Positions 27,422 through 36,229 of a stretch of DNA of 64,000 nucleotides are shown here, piece by piece. Below the pieces are notes generated by a model. That model did no database searches. It was not told where the DNA came from and saw nothing but the letters and a program-made list of their open reading frames with translations. How positions within the stretch are numbered: the first letter of the stretch is position 1; each line of letters starts with the position of its first letter. The stretch spans positions 310,001 through 374,000 of the forward strand of contig NZ_JAMRXH010000004.1 of the NCBI RefSeq assembly GCF_023740735.1, given 5' to 3'. The stretch comes from Nocardia sp. CDC159 (GTDB lineage: Bacteria; Actinomycetota; Actinomycetes; Mycobacteriales; Mycobacteriaceae). Made by a program: the position numbers and the translations under genes.

Positions 27422-30400
27422 GACCAGTCGTTCCTTTCCCAGCACTCCCGGTTGGGATATTCCACTATGTTGTAGCCGTCACGTCTGTGGATCTCGACGT
27501 AATGCGGACTGTTCGCCCACTTCTCCGGTTTGACCGGTTTCGGATTCGGGGCTCTCCTGTCGATCAAACCATAGGCCGTGATGACCGAGGTCTTGTCGCC
27601 TGCTTCGGTGATCACCACGGAGCCCTTGTTGGGGTCTTCGGGGCCTGCCTGGTAGTAGACGTCGACCTCGCGGGTGTAGGGCTGGCCGGTGAGAGGGTTG
27701 AAGCCGTGGTATGTCCCGCTGAAGATCCGATCCGGGTTGTTGAGGATGGACGCCTGAACCTCGGGCTTGACGCGGTGGTTGGATTCCGCGTGCCCTGGAT
27801 GGCCGCCTGGGTAGGGTGGTCGCGCACCGCGGAGCTCCCCGGGCGTGACCTGCCTATGGAAGTTCTCGAACCGCTCGCACGCTGCCGGTGTCAGGCCGAG
27901 CGGGTCGATGAACCTGAGCGGGTTGGTGGTGTAGGCGTAGGGGTTGGGTGCGGGGGCAAGGCCGAATGGGTCGGGTGTGAGGTACTGGCCGGTTTCCGGG
28001 TTGTAGTACCGGAACATGTTGTAGTGCAGCCCGGTTTCGGGGTCATGAATTTGTCCCGGGAACCGTAACGGCGAGCTTGTTTTCCCGCGCCAGTTGGTCC
28101 GGCCCCAGAGGTCGGTGCTGGCGGCGGCCGCGGGATCGGCGGTGTCGGGATCTATCAGTTCGGTTGGGGTGCCGACGAGGTCGGTGATGATCGCATAGAA
28201 CTCGCGGTCGATATCTTCCCGAGCTGTGGCCTGAGTGATGGGGGCGTACGAGCCGGGGCGGTAGTGCCATCGGGTGGTGGACTCCGTGGTGTTCTGCTCG
28301 ATGAGTGTGGAGCCGTCCCAGGTGAAGGTCGTTTGTTCGAGGACGGTGCCGTCGGCGGCGAGGTGTTGTTTGGTGGTGCGGCGGCCGAGGGCGTCGTAGG
28401 TGTAGTGCCACCACTGGCGGTCGGGGGTCCAGACGTCGGTGAGTTGGTCGAAGGCGTTGTAGCGGTAGTGCCAGACGTCGGGTTTGCGGGACAGGCGGAC
28501 GGTGGTTTTGCGGATCAGGCGGCCGGCGGCGTCGTAGTGGTAATGGGTGCGGCCGTCTCGGATCAGCAGGTTGTTGCGGTATTCACGGCGGCCGTGACCC
28601 GGATCGGCGGGTCGGCTGGGTGCCTCCGGTGTGTGATTGGGCGGGGAAGTAGCCGCGCCGGTGATGTTGTTGAGCGCGTCGTAGGTGTAGCGCTCGGTGG
28701 GGTGGCCGTCGGTGGTGACGGTGGTTACTCGGCCGATGGGGTCGAGGCTGTAGTCGCGGTGTAGGGGGTCGGCTCCGTGGTGGGTGTAGGTGTGGGTGGC
28801 GAGGTATCCGTCTGAGCGGTAGGTGTAGTCGTCGCGCCGAAGTCGTTGTGGTGCGGGCCGGTTGGACACGCCCGGCTCCAGGGACAGCAACCGCTCCGGG
28901 AAGGCGGTTACCTCCTGATGGGCGACCAGGCCGAGATCGGTGAGTTCACGGGCGACGGCGATTTCACCGACACGCCACTCGATGAGGCGGCCGAGTGGGT
29001 CGTAGTCGAAACCGATGTCGTGGCCGTCGGTGGTGAGCTTGTCCGTGCGGCCGAGGATGTCGCTGTGCCAGCTGGTGACCGCGCCGGACGGGGTGGTGCG
29101 GTGAGTGCGGCGACCGCGCTCGTCGTAGGTGAACAGCATCGGCGACTGTTCGTCGAGTCGTTGTGAGGCGATCAGGCCCGTTGGTGTGTAGGTGAATTCG
29201 AGGGTGTGGGTCGTGTCGGCACCGATGCCGTTCACCGCGGTCAGGACTCGACCGGCGGGATCGTGGGTATAGCGGATCCACTCGTCATCGGTGGCGACCT
29301 CGACCAATCGGCCGAGAACGTCGTAGCGGTGGCGGCGGGTGATACCGGTCGCGGGGGTCGCGGTGGCGACCCGTCCGGCGGCGTCGTAGGTGTATTCGGT
29401 TGTGGCGCCGGAGTAATCGGTTTCCGAGCGCAGCCGTCCGGCGCGGTCGCGGTCATAGCGCCACATCTGGCCGAGCGGGTTGTGCACCGCGATGAGCCGA
29501 CGCTCGGTGTCCCAGCGGTAGCGGGTGACCGTGCCGTCCGGTTCGATGCGCGATTCCGGGAGATCGAAGGCCCCGTAGGTGAATCGGGTGACGGCTCCGG
29601 CTCGGTTCGTGTGGGTAACGGCATTGCCTTCACCGTCGTAGGTCCACGATTCGCCGTGGCCGTCGGGATCGGTTCTACGCAGCAGTTTGCCGGTCGGCGA
29701 CCACTCGAAGGTGGTGACCGCGCCCAGCGGATCGGTCACCTGAATCGGGCGTCCCGCGGCATCGCGTCGAATCTCGGTGACCGCACCGAGTGGATCGGTG
29801 ACGAGCACCGGGAGTCCGGCCGCGTCGACATCTACGGTGGTACGGGCACCATTGGACGCCACGATCGTTGCGACCGCACCGTTGGGGTGGTGGGTGAATT
29901 CGATACGGTCACCGGAAGGATCGATCACCGCGGCCAGGTCGCCGTCCTCGGTCCACTCGCGCCGCCAGACCGCCCCGTCCGGACCGGTGATGGTGATAGG
30001 TCGGTTGCGCCACAGGTATTCGATGCGAATAGCCGTCCCGTCAGGACGGGTGATCGTCACCGGGTCACCGACACCGTTGTAGATGTAGGTCGCCGTTCCG
30101 GTGGGGTCCTTGACGGTCAGCGGCTTGCGTTCGGCGTTGTAGTCGATGTGGGTGTGGGCGCCGGTGGGGTCGATCAGGTCGCGTAGTTGTAGTTCGCGGT
30201 CGAAGCCGTGGGTGGTGACCGCGCCGAGGGAATCGGTGACGGTGGTGAGCCGGCCTGTGCCGTCGGCGAATTCCAGGTAGTCGTAGTCGGAGTTCAGCAT
30301 GCCGGCGGTGCCGCGCTGAGCGACGACGCGGCCGGACTCGTCGTAGGTATTGACCATCCGGTTGCCGTTGGAATCGGTCCACGAGGTCATCCGGTGGTCG

Positions 30401-33400
30401 GAATCGTAGGTGAAGCGCGTCGTGGCGCCCGCGGCGTCGGTGACCGCGACCAGATCGCCTGCCTCGTAGGCGAATTCCTTGACCGGCGTGGCGAACTCAC
30501 CCAGATCGGGGTCGTCGGTGACCAGCGACAGTCCGGTTACCCGGCCGCGCTCGCAGTGGACCCGGATGCGATAGCCGCCCGAGTGGCCGACCTCGGTCGG
30601 GATGCCGTCGGAGTCGTAGTGGAAGCGGATGCGGTTGTGGTGGCGGTCGGTGATGGCGGACACCGCGAAATTGCCGAGCCTGGCGTCGATGCCGTCGAGC
30701 CCCAGCTCGGGCGCGAAATGCCAGAGCAGTTCCCGTCGGCCGTCCCACACCCGGTAGCCGCCGGATTCGGTGCGGGTCAACGACCACTGCTGGCCGCCGG
30801 ACAGCGGATGCACCGGCTCGCCGACCTCGGGATGCGGGTAGGCCAGCATGATGCCGTCCTCACCGATGAAGGTCACGCCCTCGTTCTCGACGACGAGGCG
30901 CACATCCAAGGTGGTCGACCACGACGGGCCGAACCAGCGACCGAACCGGTAATTCGAATGGTGGGCCCGCTTCAGCACCAATGGCAATACGCCCGGGAGT
31001 TCGAGATCCGTCTCGGGAAGCAGGAACTCGCCGGTACTGATATCGACCGGATCTTTGGAACAGGTCTTCTGATTCGGCGTCCGATCGTGCTCCGCGCCGG
31101 AGTTGCGCGCGCTCTCATGAGCACCCCGGTCGGCGCTCGCCATGTCCTGCGGTGTCGGCCCGTCGGACTCCCGATCCCGATCCGGACCACGGTCGTGGTC
31201 GCGATCCCGATCCCGATCTCGATCCCGGTCCTGATCCCGGTCCCGATCTCGATCCCCGTCGCGGTCCTGATCCCGGTCCCGATTCCGGTCGCGGTCCTGA
31301 TCCCGGTGCCGGTCGCGGTCCTGATCCCGATCACGATCTTTCTCCCGGTCACGGTCCCGCTCGCGGTCTCGATCCTGATCACGGTCTCGCTCGCGAGTGC
31401 GTTCCTGGTCTCGGTCACGATCACGATCTTGCGCCGGATCGCGATCCGGATCGCGATCCCGCTCACGCTGTGGGTCGCGGTCGTGCGGCTTGTCCGTATC
31501 GCGTCGCGTGTCGCGGTCGGGCTGGGGGCCGCGATCCTGTTGTGGGTGTCGGCCGTGTGGGTTGTCGGGGTGGCCTGATCGGCCGTTGCCGGGGTCCGGA
31601 CCCCGGCCCGGGTCATAGTGGGGGACAGGGGTATATCCGTCGTTCGGGTCGTGCGGGCTGGACCGACCCGGGCCTTCCGGATGCGTTCGGGGAATCGGGT
31701 CGGTGTGCGTGCGTAGTGGGCCGCGGTCCGGAGTGGAATGCGACGCGGTGGGCGAATGAGGTTGCGCGCGAACCGGAGACGGCTGGTCTACGCGGCTCAC
31801 CGGGGCGGGATCGCGGAGGGGGGCCGTGGGCCGCGCGGGGTCGGGTCGGGGGCTGGAGGCCGGATCCGGATGCGCGCGCGACGCGGGCACCGGATCGGGC
31901 TGCGGGCGTGCGGGATTGGGGTCGGGGCGCGGCTGTGGGGTCGGGGCGTCGGTATGGGGGGTGGGGCCGTGCCATGCCGGTGGTGTGGGGTGCGTAGCCG
32001 CCGGGTCGGGACGCGTGTGTGATCCCGGGTTCGCCTCGCCATCCGGGTCGGCGGGGCGGTCCGTTTCCGCACGACCGTCCGGGCCCGGGTCGGCGTCGGT
32101 GCGGGGGGACGGTGTGCCGTCGGGGTCCGTGCGCGGTGTGTCGCCGTCGGCGCGGGGGTCCGAATGTTCGGGGTCGGTGCGCGAGTTCGGTCCCGGGTCC
32201 GGATCCGAACGCGGCGTCGGGTCGGCATCCGTACGCGAGGTGGGAGCGTCCGAATCGGCCCGGGGCGACGGTGTGGGATCTGTCCGCGGGCTCGGTGCGG
32301 AGTCGGCCTCGGGGCGGGCAGCCGGGCCCGACTCCGGGCGTGGACTCGGTTCCGGATTCGTGCGTGGACTCGAATCGGGATCCGAGCGCGAGGAAGGCGT
32401 CGGATCTGGATCGGAACGGGCGGCGGGAGTCGGATCGGGATTCGTCCGCGGGCTCGCGTCCGGATCGGTGCGCGGCGACGGGTCCGGATTCGTATGGGGA
32501 CTCGGGCCGGAATCGGTACGGGGAGCGGGTTCCATGCGCGAACTCGGATCGGTGCTCGGCGACGGACCGGAATCTGTGCGCGGGCTCGGATCGGTGCGCG
32601 GCGAGGGGTCCGGATTCGTATGGGGGCTCGAGCCGGAATCGGTATGGGGAGAAGTCTCCGCAGGTTGCGTGCGTGGGCTCGGATCGGAATCCGTGCGCGG
32701 CGACGGATCCGAATCCGAGCGCGGGGTCGGGTCGGGGTCCGTGCGTTGCGGTGGTTCGGGGTCTCGGTGCGGGGTCGGGTCGGGGTCCGTGCGTTGTGGT
32801 GGTTCGGGGTCTCGGTGCGGGGTCGGGTCGGGGTCCGTGCGTTGTGGTGGTTCGGGGTCTCGGTGCGGGGTCGGGTCGGGATCCGAGCGTTGTGGTGGTT
32901 CGGGGTCCCGGTGCGGGGTCGGGTCGGGATCCGAGCGTTGCGGTGGTTCCGGATCCCGGTGCGGAGCGGGATCCGACCGCGGCGACGGCTCCGGCCTGTC
33001 GTTGCCCCCGGCATTCGACGGCGCGGGCTCCGAGCGCTGCGGACCGTGTTGCCCGCTACCGGAATCCCCGTGATCGCCGGTATCGGCCCTGGGCGCCGGG
33101 GTATCTCGCGTCCCCGCCTGAACCGGGTTCGGGTCGGCCGGGCCGTTCGTGCCCGAATGCGGCGCCGCACCGGCGCCCGGCTGCGGAGTACCACCGGCGT
33201 GCCCGCCGGGATTCGGTGTCCCGCCCTCCGGCAGGGAGTGCGGCAGGCGGCTCGCGCCACCGGGGCCGTCGGGGAGCGCACCGCGGGCGAGGTTCGTTGT
33301 CTTCCGCAACGCGCTGATCGCGATCTTGCCGCTCCCGGCGCCACCGGTGGCGGCGGTCAGCAGCGCGTCACCGGTCAACGAGCCCATGAACTCGAACGGA

Positions 33401-34392
33401 TTGCGTCGGGCGTCGGACAGGAACGCACTCACCACTTTGCCCGGATCCGCGACGGCCACAACCAATCCCGTGCCCAAATTGGACAGGCCCTTGGCGTACT
33501 CGGCCGGATGGGTCAGGTTGTAGATATCGGTCGGGTTCACCTGGCGCACGAACTGGACCAGCCCGGTGAGGCTGGTGAGCAGACCGGCGCTGAAGTTCAA
33601 CCACCCGTGTTCGAGGATCCCGCCCATATCCGAGATGTTGGATATCCAGCGCTCGGTGAACGGCGGTGTCTGCGGCGCCTTGTTGGCGGCGCCGGTGAAG
33701 GCGCCCGCCGCGACCGACGCGCCGTTGTCACGCTGCGTGCGCGCGCCCCGCAGAATCTCGCGGGCCTCGTTGCGCATGCCGGTCCAGGTATCGGTGAGTG
33801 TGGTCTGCGACTGTTGTTCCGCGGTCAGCGAATTCCACCAGGTCTTCTTCCGGCGCTCCTCCTGATCGGCGGCCTTCCACTTCTCGATGGCGTCGGCGGC
33901 CTTGTCCTGGGCGGTCTTCACCTCGTCGTGCCAGGCGTTCATCGCATTGGCCGCCGCGGTCATCGCGTCGGAGGCGTCGAACCACAGCTTGGGCTGCTTG
34001 TCGTAGACCTCGTTGAACGCGTCCGCGCCCGCACCGGTCCATCCGGCCGCATCGATCTGCTTGAGCGCCTGGCCGGTCGAGTCGATCGAACCGGCCATCT
34101 TCTTCAATTTCTCGGCGGCGGAATGGATCTCCGACGGTTCGCCGCGGATCAGCTCCTTGGGATCCTCGGTCTCACCCAGGTCCCGTTCCTCGACATCGCC
34201 ACCGGTGCCCGACGCGATGTTGTCGCCCAGATCGTCCAGGCCCTCGCCCACACTGTCGAGACCGATGGCCCTGGCCCCGTCCGCGACGACATCCAGGCCG
34301 TCGTCGATGAGCTGACCGGCACCCTCGACGACGGACTCGACACCCTTCTCGATCTTGTCGCCGATATTGTCGATGAAATCGCCGAGACCCAA
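27418..34392 (-). CDS. T7SS-type RHS/YD-repeat polymorphic toxin
   Basis: A 2324-residue toxin. Residues 1-290 form a helical T7SS-type domain with GLGDFIDNIGDKI at the start and a WxG motif at W118-T-G120. About 390-965 is a Pro/Asp/Ser/Thr/Arg linker with five 16-residue repeats (472-552). About 967-1075 is Asp-Arg dipeptide repeats. A DUF6531-like module begins near 1107 (KDPVDISTGEFLLPETDLEL), followed by many YD/RHS repeats (RYDVLGRLVEV type). The RHS core RYYNPETGQYLTPDPFGL lies near 2124 and the cleavage motif RFIDPLGL near 2160. The last 160 residues are a variable toxin domain with NHRVKPEVQ and VVITEAGDKTSVITAYG, possibly an RNase. It starts at TTG 34392 behind GGGGGA, two bases after the upstream stop. 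Confidence 0.88.
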   Translation of the reverse strand: MGLGDFIDNIGDKIEKGVESVVEGAGQLIDDGLDVVADGARAIGLDSVGEGLDDLGDNIASGTGGDVEERDLGETEDPKELIRGEPSEIHSAAEKLKKMAGSIDSTGQALKQIDAAGWTGAGADAFNEVYDKQPKLWFDASDAMTAAANAMNAWHDEVKTAQDKAADAIEKWKAADQEERRKKTWWNSLTAEQQSQTTLTDTWTGMRNEAREILRGARTQRDNGASVAAGAFTGAANKAPQTPPFTERWISNISDMGGILEHGWLNFSAGLLTSLTGLVQFVRQVNPTDIYNLTHPAEYAKGLSNLGTGLVVAVADPGKVVSAFLSDARRNPFEFMGSLTGDALLTAATGGAGSGKIAISALRKTTNLARGALPDGPGGASRLPHSLPEGGTPNPGGHAGGTPQPGAGAAPHSGTNGPADPNPVQAGTRDTPAPRADTGDHGDSGSGQHGPQRSEPAPSNAGGNDRPEPSPRSDPAPHRDPEPPQRSDPDPTPHRDPEPPQRSDPDPTPHRDPEPPQRTDPDPTPHRDPEPPQRTDPDPTPHRDPEPPQRTDPDPTPRSDSDPSPRTDSDPSPRTQPAETSPHTDSGSSPHTNPDPSPRTDPSPRTDSGPSPSTDPSSRMEPAPRTDSGPSPHTNPDPSPRTDPDASPRTNPDPTPAARSDPDPTPSSRSDPDSSPRTNPEPSPRPESGPAARPEADSAPSPRTDPTPSPRADSDAPTSRTDADPTPRSDPDPGPNSRTDPEHSDPRADGDTPRTDPDGTPSPRTDADPGPDGRAETDRPADPDGEANPGSHTRPDPAATHPTPPAWHGPTPHTDAPTPQPRPDPNPARPQPDPVPASRAHPDPASSPRPDPARPTAPLRDPAPVSRVDQPSPVRAQPHSPTASHSTPDRGPLRTHTDPIPRTHPEGPGRSSPHDPNDGYTPVPHYDPGRGPDPGNGRSGHPDNPHGRHPQQDRGPQPDRDTRRDTDKPHDRDPQRERDRDPDRDPAQDRDRDRDQERTRERDRDQDRDRERDRDREKDRDRDQDRDRHRDQDRDRNRDRDQDRDGDRDRDRDQDRDRDRDRDRDHDRGPDRDRESDGPTPQDMASADRGAHESARNSGAEHDRTPNQKTCSKDPVDISTGEFLLPETDLELPGVLPLVLKRAHHSNYRFGRWFGPSWSTTLDVRLVVENEGVTFIGEDGIMLAYPHPEVGEPVHPLSGGQQWSLTRTESGGYRVWDGRRELLWHFAPELGLDGIDARLGNFAVSAITDRHHNRIRFHYDSDGIPTEVGHSGGYRIRVHCERGRVTGLSLVTDDPDLGEFATPVKEFAYEAGDLVAVTDAAGATTRFTYDSDHRMTSWTDSNGNRMVNTYDESGRVVAQRGTAGMLNSDYDYLEFADGTGRLTTVTDSLGAVTTHGFDRELQLRDLIDPTGAHTHIDYNAERKPLTVKDPTGTATYIYNGVGDPVTITRPDGTAIRIEYLWRNRPITITGPDGAVWRREWTEDGDLAAVIDPSGDRIEFTHHPNGAVATIVASNGARTTVDVDAAGLPVLVTDPLGAVTEIRRDAAGRPIQVTDPLGAVTTFEWSPTGKLLRRTDPDGHGESWTYDGEGNAVTHTNRAGAVTRFTYGAFDLPESRIEPDGTVTRYRWDTERRLIAVHNPLGQMWRYDRDRAGRLRSETDYSGATTEYTYDAAGRVATATPATGITRRHRYDVLGRLVEVATDDEWIRYTHDPAGRVLTAVNGIGADTTHTLEFTYTPTGLIASQRLDEQSPMLFTYDERGRRTHRTTPSGAVTSWHSDILGRTDKLTTDGHDIGFDYDPLGRLIEWRVGEIAVARELTDLGLVAHQEVTAFPERLLSLEPGVSNRPAPQRLRRDDYTYRSDGYLATHTYTHHGADPLHRDYSLDPIGRVTTVTTDGHPTERYTYDALNNITGAATSPPNHTPEAPSRPADPGHGRREYRNNLLIRDGRTHYHYDAAGRLIRKTTVRLSRKPDVWHYRYNAFDQLTDVWTPDRQWWHYTYDALGRRTTKQHLAADGTVLEQTTFTWDGSTLIEQNTTESTTRWHYRPGSYAPITQATAREDIDREFYAIITDLVGTPTELIDPDTADPAAAASTDLWGRTNWRGKTSSPLRFPGQIHDPETGLHYNMFRYYNPETGQYLTPDPFGLAPAPNPYAYTTNPLRFIDPLGLTPAACERFENFHRQVTPGELRGARPPYPGGHPGHAESNHRVKPEVQASILNNPDRIFSGTYHGFNPLTGQPYTREVDVYYQAGPEDPNKGSVVITEAGDKTSVITAYGLIDRRAPNPKPVKPEKWANSPHYVEIHRRDGYNIVEYPNRECWERNDWS
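31165..31490 (-). repeat. degenerate hexamer repeat encoding Asp-Arg/Gln-Arg
   Basis: About 325 bases are built of imperfect 6- and 12-base units that encode DR and DQDRDR on the minus strand. They lie inside the toxin linker. The repeat keeps long open frames on the opposite strand too, which are not genes. Confidence 0.75.
32737..32976 (-). repeat. five tandem 48-base repeats in the toxin linker
   Basis: Near-identical 48-base units begin at 32737, 32785, 32833, 32881 and 32929. Each encodes 16 residues of the pattern DPDPTPHRDPEPPQRT or S. They differ at a few third positions and in the final Thr/Ser, consistent with recent unequal exchange. Confidence 0.85.
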
Positions 34393-34394
34393 CC

Positions 34395-35012
34395 CTACTG
34401 TCCCCCAGATTCTTTCATGATCTCAGCGGCTCGCTGCGAGGCGCCGGTATTCCAGCCGGGTCGCTCTCCGGTGATCAGGCCGCTCGCGGGGTTGACGTTC
34501 GCCAGTGCCTGCGGACCGACCTCCCCGACGATCTTCATATTGGTCTGGATGGTGCGATTCGCGTCCTGGAACGACTTGGCGCTGTAGTCGGCGTTGCGAA
34601 TGTGGTTGAAGCTGTTGTCGGCGAATGTCTCTCGCCAGGAGCGCTTGGTGATCTGCTCGTCGGTCAGATGTGGGTTGCCCGCCATATGGGTCCACATCTT
34701 CTTGAGCGTGTCGTGACCCTTCTGGTCCATCTCGTGATAGCGCCCGGCCGCCAGACCCAGGGTGCGGGCGATCGCATTGCCTGCCTGCACCAGCGCCCGC
34801 ACACCCCATGACCAGCGCTCGGTGAACTCCTCGAACGCCTTCTGCACCGAATGCTTGCCCGCCGCCTTCGTCGACAGGGTCAACAGCGAGAAACCGCGGC
34901 CCATATTGCCGGTCTCGCCGATACCCATCTCCGACAGGCCGCCGATGGTTCCTTCGATCCCCTTCGCCGCTTGCACCAGCACCGCGGGGTTGACATTCAG
35001 CTGATCGGTCAT
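34395..35012 (-). CDS. EspC/WXG-like T7SS-associated protein
   Basis: A 205-residue, mostly helical protein. The N-terminus LNVNPAVLVQAAKGIEGTIGGL has the pattern of the type VII secretion target (EspC/DUF2580) family. WSWGVRALVQAGNAI supplies a WxxG-like turn in a second helix. No signal peptide is present. ATG 35012 follows GAGG at 8 bases. It ends two bases before the toxin start and begins 22 bases after the SseB-like gene. Proteins in this position usually pair with the T7SS domain of the toxin as a secretion partner or chaperone. That role is inferred from context and fold. Confidence 0.72.
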   Translation of the reverse strand: MTDQLNVNPAVLVQAAKGIEGTIGGLSEMGIGETGNMGRGFSLLTLSTKAAGKHSVQKAFEEFTERWSWGVRALVQAGNAIARTLGLAAGRYHEMDQKGHDTLKKMWTHMAGNPHLTDEQITKRSWRETFADNSFNHIRNADYSAKSFQDANRTIQTNMKIVGEVGPQALANVNPASGLITGERPGWNTGASQRAAEIMKESGGQ

Positions 35013-35033
35013 GACAGCCTCACGATTCCTCGA

Positions 35034-35420
35034 CTATTCGGACACATCCGGTGGAAATGCCATCGGGGCGGCTCCCACGATGTCGACCGCGACGCCGGTG
35101 GGTTGCTCCCTCGATTCGGCGTACTCGAGCAGCCGCCAACCCCACAGCGTGTGATATCGGTACTCCCGGTCCGCCTCGATACCTCCCTCGGTCAGATGAC
35201 TGCGCGTCACCATGTAGCGGGCGTACTCCTCGATCCCCGTGAACGCGCACAGCCAGTCGACCCCGCCCACCTGGGAGACGTAGACGCGATCGTCATCGGT
35301 CACCGGCACCAGCAACGCGGCCTGCCGAAAGGCGTTGCGCAGCGCTTCGGGCTGCCCGAAACCCGCGTAGAACGCAGCGATTTCACTGCGCAGGCATTCT
35401 CGACCGTCGTCCTCGGGCAT
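35034..35420 (-). CDS. SseB-domain-like protein of the toxin operon
   Basis: A 128-residue soluble protein. The order LRNAFRQAALLVPVTDDDRVYVSQVGGVDWLCAFTGIEEYARYM resembles the SseB N-terminal domain (helix, VPV strand, then FTS-type strand with a following helix). Such proteins are common first genes in actinobacterial T7SS toxin operons. ATG 35418-35420 reads with GGGGAGG about 10 bases upstream. It is the first gene of the four-gene toxin operon, and the 283-base gap upstream (35421-35703) should contain the promoter; nothing else is recognisable there. Its role is unknown. Confidence 0.62.
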   Translation of the reverse strand: MPEDDGRECLRSEIAAFYAGFGQPEALRNAFRQAALLVPVTDDDRVYVSQVGGVDWLCAFTGIEEYARYMVTRSHLTEGGIEADREYRYHTLWGWRLLEYAESREQPTGVAVDIVGAAPMAFPPDVSE

Positions 35421-35703
35421 CCCCCAGGAACCTCCCCTGCCACGCAGGTGTAGACCACCCGAACGAGTGCGTTAAAGTCTACGCCCACCCGACGACACAT
35501 GTCAGTGGTCCGAATATTTGCTGTGCCGCTGCAATTTCGGGTGCGGATCAACTGCCCGCAAGGTAGAACTCCGGTTGTCCCATCTGCTCGCAACCTTTGA
35601 GCATTCCTATGCCAATGGAATTGGGGGCAGCCGATTTTTCAGAGCTCTCGGGCAAGTCCCCAACAGATCGATCGGTAGTCAGGGCATTGCCCGGTAGCGC
35701 GTG

Positions 35704-36066
35704 CTACGGGCTCGTCGAGACGGGCTGCTCGGTGCCGGGGAGCCAGTAGCGGGCGCCGTCGCGGGTGCGGTCGAGGCGCCCCGTCTCCACCAGATAGCGG
35801 CGAAGCGCGACGTGGTCGTCGAAGATTCTTGCCAGCCGTCGGTTGACCTGTTTCTCGGTGTAGAGGACGTTCGGGTCGAAATGGGTGCGGGCGATATGGC
35901 TGAGCAACTGTTCGCGTACTGCGCGGTGGCGGGACTTCAACGACGGCATCGACATCAACCGACCATCGCGAAAAAGGCGGTCGATGGCGGGGTCGCTACT
36001 TCCGCTGCCGCCGTCGGGCCGGGATCGAATCGGGGTAACCGTTTCTGTCGTTTCCCGCTTGCTCAT
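35704..36066 (-). CDS. DUF2087 domain protein
   Basis: A 120-residue protein whose C-terminal 75 residues match DUF2087: FRDGRLMSMPSLKSRHRAV, then YTEKQVNRRLARIFDDHVALRRYLVETGRLDR and DGARYWL. The domain looks like a small winged-helix-like fold and is often fused to ArsR or MerR regulators, but here stands alone. ATG 36066 is chosen because it gives a normal hydrophilic N-terminus; longer frames lack support. It is divergent from the TIGR01777 gene. DNA binding is plausible but not shown. Confidence 0.75.
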   Translation of the reverse strand: MSKRETTETVTPIRSRPDGGSGSSDPAIDRLFRDGRLMSMPSLKSRHRAVREQLLSHIARTHFDPNVLYTEKQVNRRLARIFDDHVALRRYLVETGRLDRTRDGARYWLPGTEQPVSTSP

Positions 36067-36229
36067 CCGGCCAGTGTCATGCCGCCGTGTGGCGTCCACA
36101 ACCGATTTATGAGTTTTACACTGGCTGCGGCGAGGCGTGATCTCACCGCCCCTGGCCCGGCACGCCACGCCGGGCCGTTTAATCGATGCGAAAGCGTTTC
36201 AATCCCCTGGGGATGGCTACAGTCGAGTG

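Noticed and set aside
30208..31578. 456-residue plus-strand frame across the toxin gene with V-I-P-rich repeats
   Set aside because: The repeats are the antisense of the Asp-Arg coding repeat, and the rest mirrors the RHS part of the toxin.
32737..32976. Tandem 48-base repeats as a possible CRISPR array
   Set aside because: Units are contiguous with no unique spacers and stay in frame in a coding region; no cas genes are present.
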